Source: Nitrososphaerota archaeon
GTDB lineage: Archaea; Thermoproteota; Nitrososphaeria; Nitrososphaerales; CADDZS01
Direction: 5' to 3'
Length of the DNA stretch: 34,017 nt
Assembly: GCA_027886795.1 (NCBI GenBank)
Contig: JAPCJU010000002.1
Coordinates: 1-34,017 of the forward strand
Each line of letters begins with the position of its first letter. Position 1 is the first letter of the stretch. Shown piece after piece: positions 7,468-15,568 of the stretch. The notes beneath the pieces were generated by a model. That model was not told where the DNA came from. It did not search any database and saw nothing but the letters and a program-made list of their open reading frames with translations. A program made the position numbers and the translations under genes.

Positions 7468-9447
7468 TTGAGCAAATCTGAGAGTCTCGTCTTGGCTTCT
7501 GACGATCTGGCTGGAGCAATGTCGACGCGGCCCTGGCAGATCAAAGTCGCCGACCGAGCAATCAAAGCTCTCGACCAGGACAAAGTCGTGATTTTGGACG
7601 CGCCGACCGGAAGCGGAAAGACACTCATCGCCCTTCTAGTCGCAAGGCATAGGATCAACAATTACGAGCAGAAAGGGTTCGTTGCAGTTAGGACGGTCAA
7701 CGAAATTTTTCCGTACGACAGAGACATTGCTAGATTCTTCCGCGGGAAGATTTCTTACTCTTACCTCCTGGGAAAGAGCCGCACCTGCCCTTACTATCAG
7801 AGCTCCGACGACGGCCACGACGCACTCTGCCGAGCCTGCCTCGGTGATGATGAAGTACAGCAGACACTCACACCGCCGCGAAGGAAAGTCGACGCGTGGC
7901 TGATCAAGAACCTCATCGACTCGGGACTCACATTCTCAGATTTGCAAAAGAAATACGTGGTACAAGACCTAGAACCGCCGGATAATCCATGCCTGTATTT
8001 CTCTCTCAAAGAACAGCACACTGCCGACCTGACCCTTCTGACCTATCCCTACATTCTCTCGCTGCCTGTCCGAAAGTCGGTCGGGATCGACGAGGAACGT
8101 CTGGCTTCCTCATTTGTTTTCGTGGACGAGGCTCACAGCTTGGAAAACGCCTCGTCGATGTTCGAGGAAGAATTGCAGCTTGAGGACATTTACAAAGTAA
8201 AGTCCTCTCTGATCAGGATGATCGAGGAAGGATTCGTACCGCCCCATTGCACACCTCAGATGGCGAAGGCGATCCCTAACACTGTCGATGCCCTCGCTGA
8301 ATTGGTTTCTCGATATCTAAATCCAAGCGGCAAGACCGCGCATAGGGAGAAAGGCCGTTTTCGCGCCGAGCTGACTGAGCTCGATGTTACACTTCTAAAA
8401 CAAGACCTGAACGCGGGTTTTGGAAATCTCCGCAGATACTCTGAGGAAATGGGAAGTCTCCGGGCTTACATGATGAAGCTGAAATCAAAGGCGAGTGTGT
8501 CCGACCCGCTTTTCAACATCGTGAAGTTTCTCGACGCTGTGGGAGACGAAAAGCTAGAGTTGTTCTCCCAGGGAAGGGGACTCGCCCTAAAACTCGTCGA
8601 TCCCTCGAAGATCCTGTGGGTGCTTCGAAGGGCAGGGAACCTGATGCTCATGTCTGGCACTATGCAGGATTCGGAGTACATCAAAAAGGTTTGGGGCCTC
8701 AGCGGATCAGATATCGAGGTCATTCGCCTCGACCTGGATTACCGCGACGATTACGAGAAGGTCTTTCCCCGAGGCAACAAGCACTTCGTCCTGGACTCAA
8801 ACTCGACCAGCAGATACGCAGAGCGCAGCTCGTCGACGTGGATTCAATACGCGGAGATGATCGACCGTTATTTCTCAGAGATGAAAAAGAGTGCCCTTGT
8901 CTGTGGCCCTAGTTACAAGATCGCGAAGGAAATCTCTGAGCATCTGAAAGCCCCTTACATCCTTGAGGATCGCACAACGTCTCATGCAGACGTCCTAGCC
9001 AAAATGGGCGTTGGTACCAGGATGGTGATCCTATCCGTTGCAAACGGGAAGCTGATGGAGGGTGTCGAGTTCGTGGATTACAGAGACGGCAGCTCGATGA
9101 TAGACATGGTGATGATTGCCGGAATCCCCTACGGCGTTCCGGACGAGTACTACGAGTATAGGGCCGAGACGATAATGGGGCGCATGAAATTCAGATTCCC
9201 GCAGCAGATCGACCTGGATCAAAAACTGTCGCCTGAGCAAAAGACGAGTTTGAAGCAGTTTTACAATTTCAAGAAATTTTCCTACTTTTTGAAGGGGCCT
9301 GCGATCGTGACCGTTCGCCAGGCTATCGGAAGAGCTATCAGGAATCCAGGAGACAGGGCGACGATAATCCTCGCGGATTCGCGTTTCAACGAAGCAGGCT
9401 GGAAAAATGAATTGGGATTGATCAGAAAAAGTAGCTCTTCGAGCTAG
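7468..9447 (+). CDS. XPD/Rad3-like Fe-S cluster DNA helicase
   Basis: Superfamily 2 5'-3' helicase of the XPD/DinG group, 659 aa. Walker A is APTGSGKT (residues 45-52) and motif II is VDEAH (219-223). Motif VI is QAIGRAIRNPGDRA near the C terminus. Four cysteines fall between motifs Ia and II at C107, C121, C124 and C175. The C-x13-C-x2-C start is the known XPD iron-sulfur signature; the last spacing (51) is longer than in Sulfolobus XPD. The start given is TTG 7468, 19 nt after the Thr-rich gene; ATG 7519 (MSTRPWQ) is an equally possible start that keeps the whole helicase. It follows the surface-protein gene and may share its transcript. Whether it is the main cellular XPD or an element-borne copy is uncertain. 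Confidence 0.85.
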   Translation: MSKSESLVLASDDLAGAMSTRPWQIKVADRAIKALDQDKVVILDAPTGSGKTLIALLVARHRINNYEQKGFVAVRTVNEIFPYDRDIARFFRGKISYSYLLGKSRTCPYYQSSDDGHDALCRACLGDDEVQQTLTPPRRKVDAWLIKNLIDSGLTFSDLQKKYVVQDLEPPDNPCLYFSLKEQHTADLTLLTYPYILSLPVRKSVGIDEERLASSFVFVDEAHSLENASSMFEEELQLEDIYKVKSSLIRMIEEGFVPPHCTPQMAKAIPNTVDALAELVSRYLNPSGKTAHREKGRFRAELTELDVTLLKQDLNAGFGNLRRYSEEMGSLRAYMMKLKSKASVSDPLFNIVKFLDAVGDEKLELFSQGRGLALKLVDPSKILWVLRRAGNLMLMSGTMQDSEYIKKVWGLSGSDIEVIRLDLDYRDDYEKVFPRGNKHFVLDSNSTSRYAERSSSTWIQYAEMIDRYFSEMKKSALVCGPSYKIAKEISEHLKAPYILEDRTTSHADVLAKMGVGTRMVILSVANGKLMEGVEFVDYRDGSSMIDMVMIAGIPYGVPDEYYEYRAETIMGRMKFRFPQQIDLDQKLSPEQKTSLKQFYNFKKFSYFLKGPAIVTVRQAIGRAIRNPGDRATIILADSRFNEAGWKNELGLIRKSSSSS

Positions 9448-9480
9448 TCCGCTTGAAAACTTGAGTGTTTTTTGTTTCTG

Positions 9481-9642
9481 ATGCTGTTGTTAGAGCTCGA
9501 ATATTCTGCCGCAACATCCAAAGTCGATTCTTGCAACCACGAACCCAAGTTTCGAATTTTCGATTACGCCTCAGACGAGGAAGTTACCCAATTCTGCGGG
9601 CTTGGCGTTGATCATGGATTTCGTAAGGCAAGCGCCGCTTAG
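9481..9642 (+). CDS. Possible small Cys/His protein (53 aa), absent from the ORF track
   Basis: A short ORF, ATG 9481 to TAG 9640-9642, inside the 350-nt gap after the XPD-like gene. The product has a DSCNHEPKFRIFDY segment and a later TQFCGLGVDHGF segment, giving CxH and C-x5-H pairs that could bind one zinc. The mixed charged/hydrophobic composition looks coding. No strong ribosome site or TATA box was found, and it could be a remnant. The remaining gap (9643-9797) is AT-rich and holds TTCTATAG (about 9749-9756), a possible promoter for the next gene; nothing else was recognised there. Confidence 0.4.
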   Translation: MLLLELEYSAATSKVDSCNHEPKFRIFDYASDEEVTQFCGLGVDHGFRKASAA

Positions 9643-9797
9643 AACGTTAGTTATTTACGCATTTACAATTTTGAAATGTGTCTTTTTGAATTGTTAAGCT
9701 CAGTGATTAGCACTTTGCATGTCCAAAGATACGGGCGAATTACAATTCATTCTATAGAGTTTGGTAATTCGAGCAAAGTAATTGTACCATCTTTTTC

Positions 9798-10502
9798 GTG
9801 CCTCTGTTTATGCCGACACTAGAAGAGCATTTGGAGGCCGTAAGAGAATTTGAAAACACACGATTCAGAGGAAATCGAATCGGAGACACCGACGAATACA
9901 AAGCGGCAAAGCAGCAGGCGACCGTCTATTATGAAGATCTGCTAGCAAAATTCACGACTAATGTTCGAAATCAACTGGTTGCCCTCTTCGATAAACCATA
10001 TCGGAAATCAGTCACGGACTTTAATGAAAGGATGCGAGAGTTTACGGATTCGGACATTCAACAGATGGCGCTCAAATCCAGAATCATTCTTTCCTTTTAC
10101 ACCGACGCTTTTGAGCTCGTGTGCAAGGAAATTCAGTTGTTGGTCCGGCAGCCAGGCGACAGGAGTCTCAAATGCGGAGATGCTCATAATCGACTGAGAG
10201 ATGATAATCGTTACCGGTTAAAATACGATAAAGGTCTTGTTGTTTGGTTCGACCACTTTCTCCGAAACGCAGCTGATCACGCAGGAAATAATATCTATCC
10301 TAAAACTGGCGATATGGAGGTCTGGAACGATAAAGGAGACAATATTCGGATAAAATCCGACGGCACTCCAGGGACGGAAACACGGAACATCATTGAGTAT
10401 TATGAAAAGAGTCTCTATCTAACGTACTTTCTTTATGCCATGGGAAATGTGTACTGGGATCGAGGGCAGTACAAAGTCAAAAGGCCTAGTAGCATGACTT
10501 GA
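9798..10502 (+). CDS. HEPN-like protein with an R-x4-H motif, function unknown
   Basis: A 234-aa helical protein. Near the middle it has HFLRNAADHAG (R156 to H161), an R-x4-H motif with the usual Asn after Arg, as in HEPN ribonucleases (RNxxxH). Downstream helices (TRNIIEYYEKSLYLTYFLYAMGNVYW) could complete the bundle. The N terminus is amphipathic and charged. GTG 9798 or ATG 9810 are both possible starts. No MNT nucleotidyltransferase or antitoxin is next to it; the following genes converge from the other strand. HEPN proteins are frequent toxins and abortive-infection effectors in archaeal islands, so a defence role is plausible but rests on one motif. It could also be a non-catalytic helical scaffold. 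Confidence 0.5.
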   Translation: MPLFMPTLEEHLEAVREFENTRFRGNRIGDTDEYKAAKQQATVYYEDLLAKFTTNVRNQLVALFDKPYRKSVTDFNERMREFTDSDIQQMALKSRIILSFYTDAFELVCKEIQLLVRQPGDRSLKCGDAHNRLRDDNRYRLKYDKGLVVWFDHFLRNAADHAGNNIYPKTGDMEVWNDKGDNIRIKSDGTPGTETRNIIEYYEKSLYLTYFLYAMGNVYWDRGQYKVKRPSSMT

Positions 10503-11312
10503 TCATCTGCGCGTCAAAGGTTCGGACTCATTTAACATCTTATACAACGCCTTAATGCGATCACTAAGCTTCGGATGGGTTTCAGAGCCGAAATCTCTAA
10601 CATCGTCTTCTTTCAACTGTTCAAAGACCGAGATAAGGCCCTCGGGCCCTGTGGCTCTTGCTCCCTCCATGTCTGCCTGCGACTCGTTGCGCCGAGAGAA
10701 ATAAGTCAAAAAAAGCATGAGCAATGCAAACTCGAAGATATCCACAACGACAAGCAGAGTTCGCATCTCCAGAACCACGCTGGAAGCGAGCACAGCCGAC
10801 ATTACGACTATTATCTCCATAGCAAAGCTCTTTCTCCTTTTGACATGAGCAAGTTCGTGAGCAATAATGGACAAAATTTCTTTGGGAGGGAACCTCTTCA
10901 ACCAAGCAACCGGGATGTAAATTTTGCAACTGAGAGCATTGGTAAATGGACCTTTTACCCACGGATTCGATGTCTCGTAAATTTCAATGTGTTTCCTGAT
11001 ACCCATTTTTGTGATTATATCTTCAAGGCCCGGATTTTTGTATTCCTTTAACGCATACTTCCTGCCGAAAATAGCTGAAGCTACACCCATTATTATTGGA
11101 TCCTTGAATACGCCCATAGTACAGTAGGCGGACAGACAGGTCACGCTGATGTAGATGTAAGCGTAAACAAATCTTAAGTTCAGAGGTAGTTGGAATATAA
11201 AAAAACCAGGAAAAATACTCAGGACAAGCAGGATCAATAAGAGCAATCTCCTGATCGGAAAGGTGAGATAGATGTACTCACCAATTGCCTTGAGCGATTT
11301 GATGCTATTCAT
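10503..11312 (-). CDS. M48-family membrane zinc metalloprotease (HtpX-like)
   Basis: Membrane-bound zinc peptidase of about 269 aa. Two hydrophobic segments come first (LLLLILLVLSIFPGFFIF and FVYAYIYISVTCLSAYC). The catalytic IIAHELAHVKRRKS gives HExxH, then a hydrophobic pair (MEIIVVMSAVLASSVVL and FALLMLFLTYF), then RRNESQADMEGA, whose Glu is the third zinc ligand (ExxxD). It ends with a SDRIKALYKML helix. This is the HtpX/Ste24 plan, in which the protease degrades damaged or specific membrane proteins on the cytoplasmic side. The start is placed at ATG 11312, giving a 13-nt gap from the upstream regulator; the track start at 11360 would overlap it by 35 nt. It probably forms an operon with the HTH gene. 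Confidence 0.85.
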   Translation of the reverse strand: MNSIKSLKAIGEYIYLTFPIRRLLLLILLVLSIFPGFFIFQLPLNLRFVYAYIYISVTCLSAYCTMGVFKDPIIMGVASAIFGRKYALKEYKNPGLEDIITKMGIRKHIEIYETSNPWVKGPFTNALSCKIYIPVAWLKRFPPKEILSIIAHELAHVKRRKSFAMEIIVVMSAVLASSVVLEMRTLLVVVDIFEFALLMLFLTYFSRRNESQADMEGARATGPEGLISVFEQLKEDDVRDFGSETHPKLSDRIKALYKMLNESEPLTRR

Positions 11313-11325
11313 GTCTAAATCGAAC

Positions 11326-11643
11326 CTACTTCGAAGACTCTCTAACGACGCGCAATACATCTTCGGCTTTTGGTAACGCCCAGCACATTCTGACGGCTAC
11401 TCCTCGTTTAGCTCCATCAGAGTTCGAGATCTCATATTTGCTTGCTGTGAGTCCCTTCTCTTCTAGAACGTCTAAATGGTGCGAGACCAATCTCGGATGA
11501 ACACCAGTCGCCTTTGCAATCTGGTCGACGAACTGTGGTTCATTCTTCTCCCGAAGATATTGTAGAATTTTAAACCGAGCAGGATGCATCATGGATTCTG
11601 CGGTGCCGTCAGCGATAAATTTGGGTGTTGCAACGAGTAGCAT
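11326..11643 (-). CDS. ArsR-like winged-helix transcriptional regulator
   Basis: A 105-aa DNA-binding protein with a winged helix-turn-helix. MMHPARFKILQYLRE starts helix 1, VDQIAKATGVHPRLVSHHLDVLEEKGL is the HTH with the recognition helix, and the KYEISNSD...RGVAVRMCWAL segment makes the wing. The S-H-H-L-D-V-L-E pattern is the ArsR signature. No clear metal-binding Cys pair is seen. It is encoded directly before the M48 protease gene and probably regulates that pair and itself. A TATA-like stretch (TACTTAAAA on the minus strand, about 11673-11681) and a small dyad GCGA/TCGC near 11660-11671 precede the ATG. Family assignment is firm; the signal it senses is unknown. Confidence 0.8.
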   Translation of the reverse strand: MLLVATPKFIADGTAESMMHPARFKILQYLREKNEPQFVDQIAKATGVHPRLVSHHLDVLEEKGLTASKYEISNSDGAKRGVAVRMCWALPKAEDVLRVVRESSK

Positions 11644-12070
11644 TTGACAGTATTATGCGAAACTTCGCGTTTTAAGTATATCTACGCAGAAATATCTACC
11701 CTCGTAGTATCATCGTTACCATATAGGTCGGTTCCATCTAGCAAAATGTGATCAGAAATAATTGTCATCAGGCCGATTATTTTTGAACTCCCTTGATCTT
11801 TTCGGGAAACCTTCAACTTTATTGGTTGTATCTAGTTTTTCTTCATTAGTTGGCCAGTTCCGATTAGCTACAAGTCTGCTTGGATAGTAAATTGGGATAA
11901 TAGCTCCGGGGTAACATCATAAGATTGACACTCATCTACAAGCTCTTTGGACGGCCTCGAACTCTTCCAGAATACTTCGATAGTGTATGCAAAGAAGGAA
12001 GAGGAAGCTGTCGCATTCTGATTTCTCATGAGACTCATCAATCATTAATTGAGCGAACATTTCACCCTTC
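11644..12070. other. Intergenic region with promoters and one doubtful small ORF
   Basis: 427 nt without a firm gene. The left end holds the ArsR-gene promoter. The right end has CATTAATTG near 12043-12051, about 25 nt before ATG 12071, a possible leaderless promoter for the next gene. On the minus strand, ATG 12038 (or 12029) opens a 56/53-codon frame ending at 11868 (ending PELLSQFTIQADL). It has no recognised motif and is too weak to call as a gene. Nothing else was recognised. Confidence 0.5.
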
Positions 12071-12370
12071 ATGAATTACGAAATACGGTTAGTTCTGTAC
12101 GCTTCGGCAGAAATGGATTCTATGGACAAAAATGTGCAGAAAGAAGACACAACGTCGAAACAGATTATGAGTAAGACAAAGGTGCAAGGGAGAACTTTCA
12201 AAATCAAATTATCAACGGGCACGAAAACTCAATTTGTTGACTCTGATCCACTGGCTCAAGAGACGCTGGAGGCCATCCAGTACAAACTACCAGAAATCAT
12301 TGACCTTTGCAAGAAGTATGGCATCAATTACCGCTTTGATGAAAAAACAACAAAATTGCTCTTTGGGTAA
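12071..12370 (+). CDS. Hypothetical small protein (99 aa)
   Basis: Not recognised. The product begins with a short possible strand (MNYEIRLVLYAS), then a Lys/Thr-rich linker (residues 20-40). The C-terminal half has alternating strand and helix character (TFKIKLSTGTKTQF, then PLAQETLEAIQYKLPEIIDLCKKYGI). It is slightly basic with one Cys. ATG 12071 is about 25 nt after a TATA-like ATTAATT, compatible with leaderless expression; ATG 12116 (MDSMDKN) is an alternative start. It stands alone on the plus strand between two minus-strand genes. The regular amphipathic C-terminal helix supports real coding, but no function can be proposed. Confidence 0.45.
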   Translation: MNYEIRLVLYASAEMDSMDKNVQKEDTTSKQIMSKTKVQGRTFKIKLSTGTKTQFVDSDPLAQETLEAIQYKLPEIIDLCKKYGINYRFDEKTTKLLFG

Positions 12371-12562
12371 TTCCTAAGTCTACTGTATTGTTAGTACTCA
12401 GCGCGTAATGGATTGTCAAATTCCATCCAACGATTTGAACTTAAAGTTCAACTCCCACCTCCCGCACTAAACCAACCTGATCAGAGAGGTACACTGGCTT
12501 TCTAGATTCCAAAGTGATGATCTCGCTACCTCGCAATAGACCTAAACAATCCACCAACACTA

Positions 12563-13303
12563 TTACTTGGAAGTAGCTTTTCTAAGTCTGTCTTTGATTC
12601 CATCGTCTTCTTCCACATCTCCGATTATTCCCTCTACATCGAAGTTGTTTGTAAATTCCCTCCACAGCTGCTTCAGCGAAGGTTCTTTTCTATGAATCAT
12701 ACCTTTTGGCACTGAAACGATTGCGCTGAGCCACTCTTTTTGGGACTTGGCTCGTATGAATCGAGCCATGCCGGACGAGGAAGGCTGAGTTATCGACACA
12801 TAGAACGGGAAATCCGAATCGTCTGGCATGATCTCAGGGATGACGTTTTTGTGATGATACAGCAACTTTCGACCCGGTTGCAACTTTCCCCAAGTTCGTT
12901 CTATCTTTCCAATCAAATCGATTGTCATATCAGAATCGGAGCTGAGTCCGTAGTAGATTATTGTGGCACGTCGAAGACGGTTCTCTGTCAAACCATCGTC
13001 CATATTACTTCCAATTATCTCTCCAATGCCTGAAAGATGCCCATCAGCAAGCCTCTTCCTCGACTTGTGCAAACGTTCCCTGTTTATCTCAAAACCAAAG
13101 GCCTTTTTCACGTTAAACTCTGTCAGTGCAATAATGATGTTTTGAGCGAAACCCGATCCTAAATCGCAGAAGACATCGTTCTCGGTCGCTTGCGCCAGAC
13201 TTAGCATTCTGCGTATATTTTGATTCGGGTAATAGACCGGAGGACCAGTTCCGTATTCGTCTTCGACTCCTAACTCATCAAAGACTCCATCCCGTTGTTT
13301 CAC
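12563..13303 (-). CDS. Class I SAM-dependent methyltransferase, DOT1-like
   Basis: Methyltransferase of about 246 aa. Motif I is VFCDLGSGFAQNIIIA (about residues 44-59), motif II is GFEINRERLHKSRKRL (about 69-84) with the ribose-binding Glu, and later SNMDD and IIYYGLSSDSDM may be motifs III and IV. The YYPNQNIRRMLSLA segment before motif I and the G-F-E-I-N-R-E pattern resemble DOT1-type lysine methyltransferases, which exist in archaea. The substrate could be a chromatin or other protein, but the sequence does not decide this. The start given is GTG 13303; the frame is open further upstream, so a few more residues are possible. It is divergent from the radical SAM gene, with about 270 nt between them. 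Confidence 0.7.
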   Translation of the reverse strand: MKQRDGVFDELGVEDEYGTGPPVYYPNQNIRRMLSLAQATENDVFCDLGSGFAQNIIIALTEFNVKKAFGFEINRERLHKSRKRLADGHLSGIGEIIGSNMDDGLTENRLRRATIIYYGLSSDSDMTIDLIGKIERTWGKLQPGRKLLYHHKNVIPEIMPDDSDFPFYVSITQPSSSGMARFIRAKSQKEWLSAIVSVPKGMIHRKEPSLKQLWREFTNNFDVEGIIGDVEEDDGIKDRLRKATSK

Positions 13304-13520
13304 AAGATCACGGAGATCATTTCTGCTCCCTAATTATTTCTACTCTTTCGAATACCATCGAAGTAGAAGCCGTGAGATATGAGGCCTTTGGAGGAAGACG
13401 AACAGAAATTTATTGCCTCAATTCGGAGGACTGAACAGAAAATCAAAAACAGACGCGCAAAAAACGCACGTTAATAATCTCCCCTTTCTCACTCTTTGAA
13501 GCGCGTAATACGAAATTCTG

Positions 13521-13528
13521 TTTAAATA
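13521..13528 (+). promoter_or_regulatory. TATA-like box for the radical SAM / TcmP / Gp37-like operon
   Basis: TTTAAATA in an AT-rich stretch about 50 nt before TTG 13572. Transcription would start about 25 nt upstream of the gene. The rest of the 13304-13571 gap shows no other feature beyond AT-rich sequence near 13331-13338 that may drive the opposite gene. Confidence 0.5.
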
Positions 13529-13571
13529 CCGATTTTACAGTAAGAATACAGTAATCTATCCGAGAAATGGA

Positions 13572-14639
13572 TTGCAAATGCCTCCAAGCTTGACGCAGAA
13601 CGATTCAAGAGAACTGGGAGACACTAAGTATCAGCTAGCGGCAAGAAAGGCCTGGAAAACGATTCGTTCTAATCGAGCGAAGTTGCTTGCAGAGGGCTCT
13701 GCTCAGCTAGACGAATTTGCAGTTCGAGAAAATGCCGGAAAAGAAGTCCTCAACTCTTCGAGGCTAATTGCAGATTTCGATAAAACGCCGTCAGACATTG
13801 CATGCGGCAGATTTGTAGAACTCCGTTGGGGCTTTGGATGTCCTCTTGATTGCAACTATTGTTACCTCCGTGGAACTCGAAAAGGAGATATGCGTCCTCG
13901 CTTCATAGACTTCAAATACATTAGCAAAGCTCTGGACGAATCCTTTAGAACTCGGACAATCTCTTCGATCTACAACACGGGCGAACTGTCCGATTCGTTG
14001 ATGAATCCTGCCCTAATGGAGCAAATTGTTGACAAATTTGAGGAGCAAGACCGGCATCGAGTTTTCTTGCTTTCAAAGTTTGGTCCTAAGAACGTTGAAT
14101 TCCTAATAAAGAAGCCCAGGAGGCAAGTAATCTGTGCCTGGAGTATCAACGCGATTGAAGTCGCTAAGCGTTGGGAAAAAGCTGCGGCTCATCCAGAGAG
14201 AAGAATAGAGGCTGCCAGACTGGTATATCAAGCAGGTTACGACACGCGAGTAAGAATAGATCCTATGTTTCCAATTGATGATTGGAAAATCCATTACGAA
14301 GACATTCTCTACCGGATCTTCGATGCATTCGAACCCCGACGGGTTATTCTTGGAACTCCGAGAGGACTATGGAAAACTATCGAATACGCAAAACGTGCCG
14401 GGTTGGATATGAGCTGGTCAGAATTCTTTGCACCTGAGGAGACGGGGTGGGGAAAAAAACTCCCTGAATCTACAAGGCTCGAGGTGTATCAGTATGTTAT
14501 GGACAAGTTGCAGGGAATCGGTTATCCGACTGAGCGAGTAACTTTGTGCAAAGAAACTATGTCGTTATGGGAAAAATTGGGTCGAAGAGTAAGGAAATTC
14601 AACTGCAATTGTTATGGGCCCGAAGCTAAAACGATTTAA
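13572..14639 (+). CDS. Radical SAM protein, spore-photoproduct-lyase-like
   Basis: Radical SAM enzyme of 355 aa. The cluster motif is GCPLDCNYCYLRG (C90, C94, C97, the C-x3-C-x2-C that binds a [4Fe-4S] cluster). The segments YNTGELSDSL (about 134-143) and CAWSINA (about 189-195) and the C-terminal NCNCYG resemble SplB-type proteins, which repair thymine photoproducts. The region after the cluster up to about residue 150 has no Cys that could match the hydrogen-donor Cys of SplB, so a different reaction is likely. The start is TTG 13572 or ATG 13578. The TcmP-like gene follows 29 nt later and the Gp37/Gp68-like gene after that, all on one strand, suggesting a shared pathway on nucleic acids. 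Confidence 0.8.
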   Translation: MQMPPSLTQNDSRELGDTKYQLAARKAWKTIRSNRAKLLAEGSAQLDEFAVRENAGKEVLNSSRLIADFDKTPSDIACGRFVELRWGFGCPLDCNYCYLRGTRKGDMRPRFIDFKYISKALDESFRTRTISSIYNTGELSDSLMNPALMEQIVDKFEEQDRHRVFLLSKFGPKNVEFLIKKPRRQVICAWSINAIEVAKRWEKAAAHPERRIEAARLVYQAGYDTRVRIDPMFPIDDWKIHYEDILYRIFDAFEPRRVILGTPRGLWKTIEYAKRAGLDMSWSEFFAPEETGWGKKLPESTRLEVYQYVMDKLQGIGYPTERVTLCKETMSLWEKLGRRVRKFNCNCYGPEAKTI

Positions 14640-14668
14640 TATTCTACGAAAAGGAGAGTGTTGTTTGG

Positions 14669-15517
14669 TTGCCGACTAATCGGAAAAATGGATATGTGGA
14701 GATCAAGCCGCACTGGCAGTCGAAGCACAAGATCTTAGGAAAATATCTCAACGCATGCCTCCAATTCCAGCAGAAATACAACAACTTTGCTTACATCGAT
14801 TCGCACGGAGGGAGCGGGAAGGTCCTTCTCGATGGAAAACAGGTCGATGGCTCGCCATTAATTGCAGCGAAACAACTGAAGAATTTTCCTTGTCATATAA
14901 CTGAAATCGATGAAGGTTCGTACAAAAGGTTGCTGGAATCCTGCAAAGGTATTTCGAATATTTATCCTCAAAATGGCGATTGCAATGTATTGGTTCCGAG
15001 AATCATAAGCTCAATCGAATCATGGAAATTCTGCCTTTGTTTTGTAGATCCTGATGGACTGGTTTACCACAAGGGCGGGCAGAAATACATGCAATTGACG
15101 CATGAGACCGTGGATCACATTGCCAATTCTGTAAAATCAAACGGACCAAAGACAGAACTCCTCCTTAACTTCCAAGCCATTTCCATACTTCGCACGATGG
15201 GCTACGTGGAAAAGTTACCAGATGACGACAAGACCCCTATCATGGAAGAGGATATCAACGCCCTATACGGCTGCGATGATTGGAAGTCCGCGAAGAATAG
15301 ACGGGGATTGCTTGATCTATTCATTGACAAAAGACTTTCGTCATTCGGTTACAAAGGATCTTATTTGGTCGAGGACAACGGTCATCCGCTGTATTACCTT
15401 CTTTACGCCTCCCACAGCGATGTCGGTGCGAAGATAATGAAGGACATAATGGGAAGAGAATACGGCCAGCTTTTGCTGCAGGAAGACCCCATTGAGAGGT
15501 TCTACTTCGACAATTGA
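14669..15517 (+). CDS. tcmP: Three-Cys-motif partner protein TcmP-like
   Basis: A 282-aa protein recognised from its family pattern: HWQSKHKILGKYLNAC at the N terminus, YIDSHGGSGKVLLDG (about 43-57) followed by GSPLIAAKQL, then FCLCFVDPDGLV (about 121-132). This is the order seen in TcmP (three-Cys-motif partner), whose genes usually sit beside a Gp37/Gp68 protein, as here. The IDSHGGSGK and VDPDG segments resemble a Rossmann methyltransferase fold with a DP(F/D)G motif. The start is TTG 14669; AAGGAG lies about 12 nt upstream. No catalytic activity has been firmly shown for the family to my knowledge. The gene lies between two Cys-motif proteins in an apparent operon. Confidence 0.8.
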   Translation: MPTNRKNGYVEIKPHWQSKHKILGKYLNACLQFQQKYNNFAYIDSHGGSGKVLLDGKQVDGSPLIAAKQLKNFPCHITEIDEGSYKRLLESCKGISNIYPQNGDCNVLVPRIISSIESWKFCLCFVDPDGLVYHKGGQKYMQLTHETVDHIANSVKSNGPKTELLLNFQAISILRTMGYVEKLPDDDKTPIMEEDINALYGCDDWKSAKNRRGLLDLFIDKRLSSFGYKGSYLVEDNGHPLYYLLYASHSDVGAKIMKDIMGREYGQLLLQEDPIERFYFDN

Positions 15518-15568
15518 TGTTGCAATAGGAAAGGTATTTGGAGAGAGAAAGGGAGGCCGAATCCTGAA

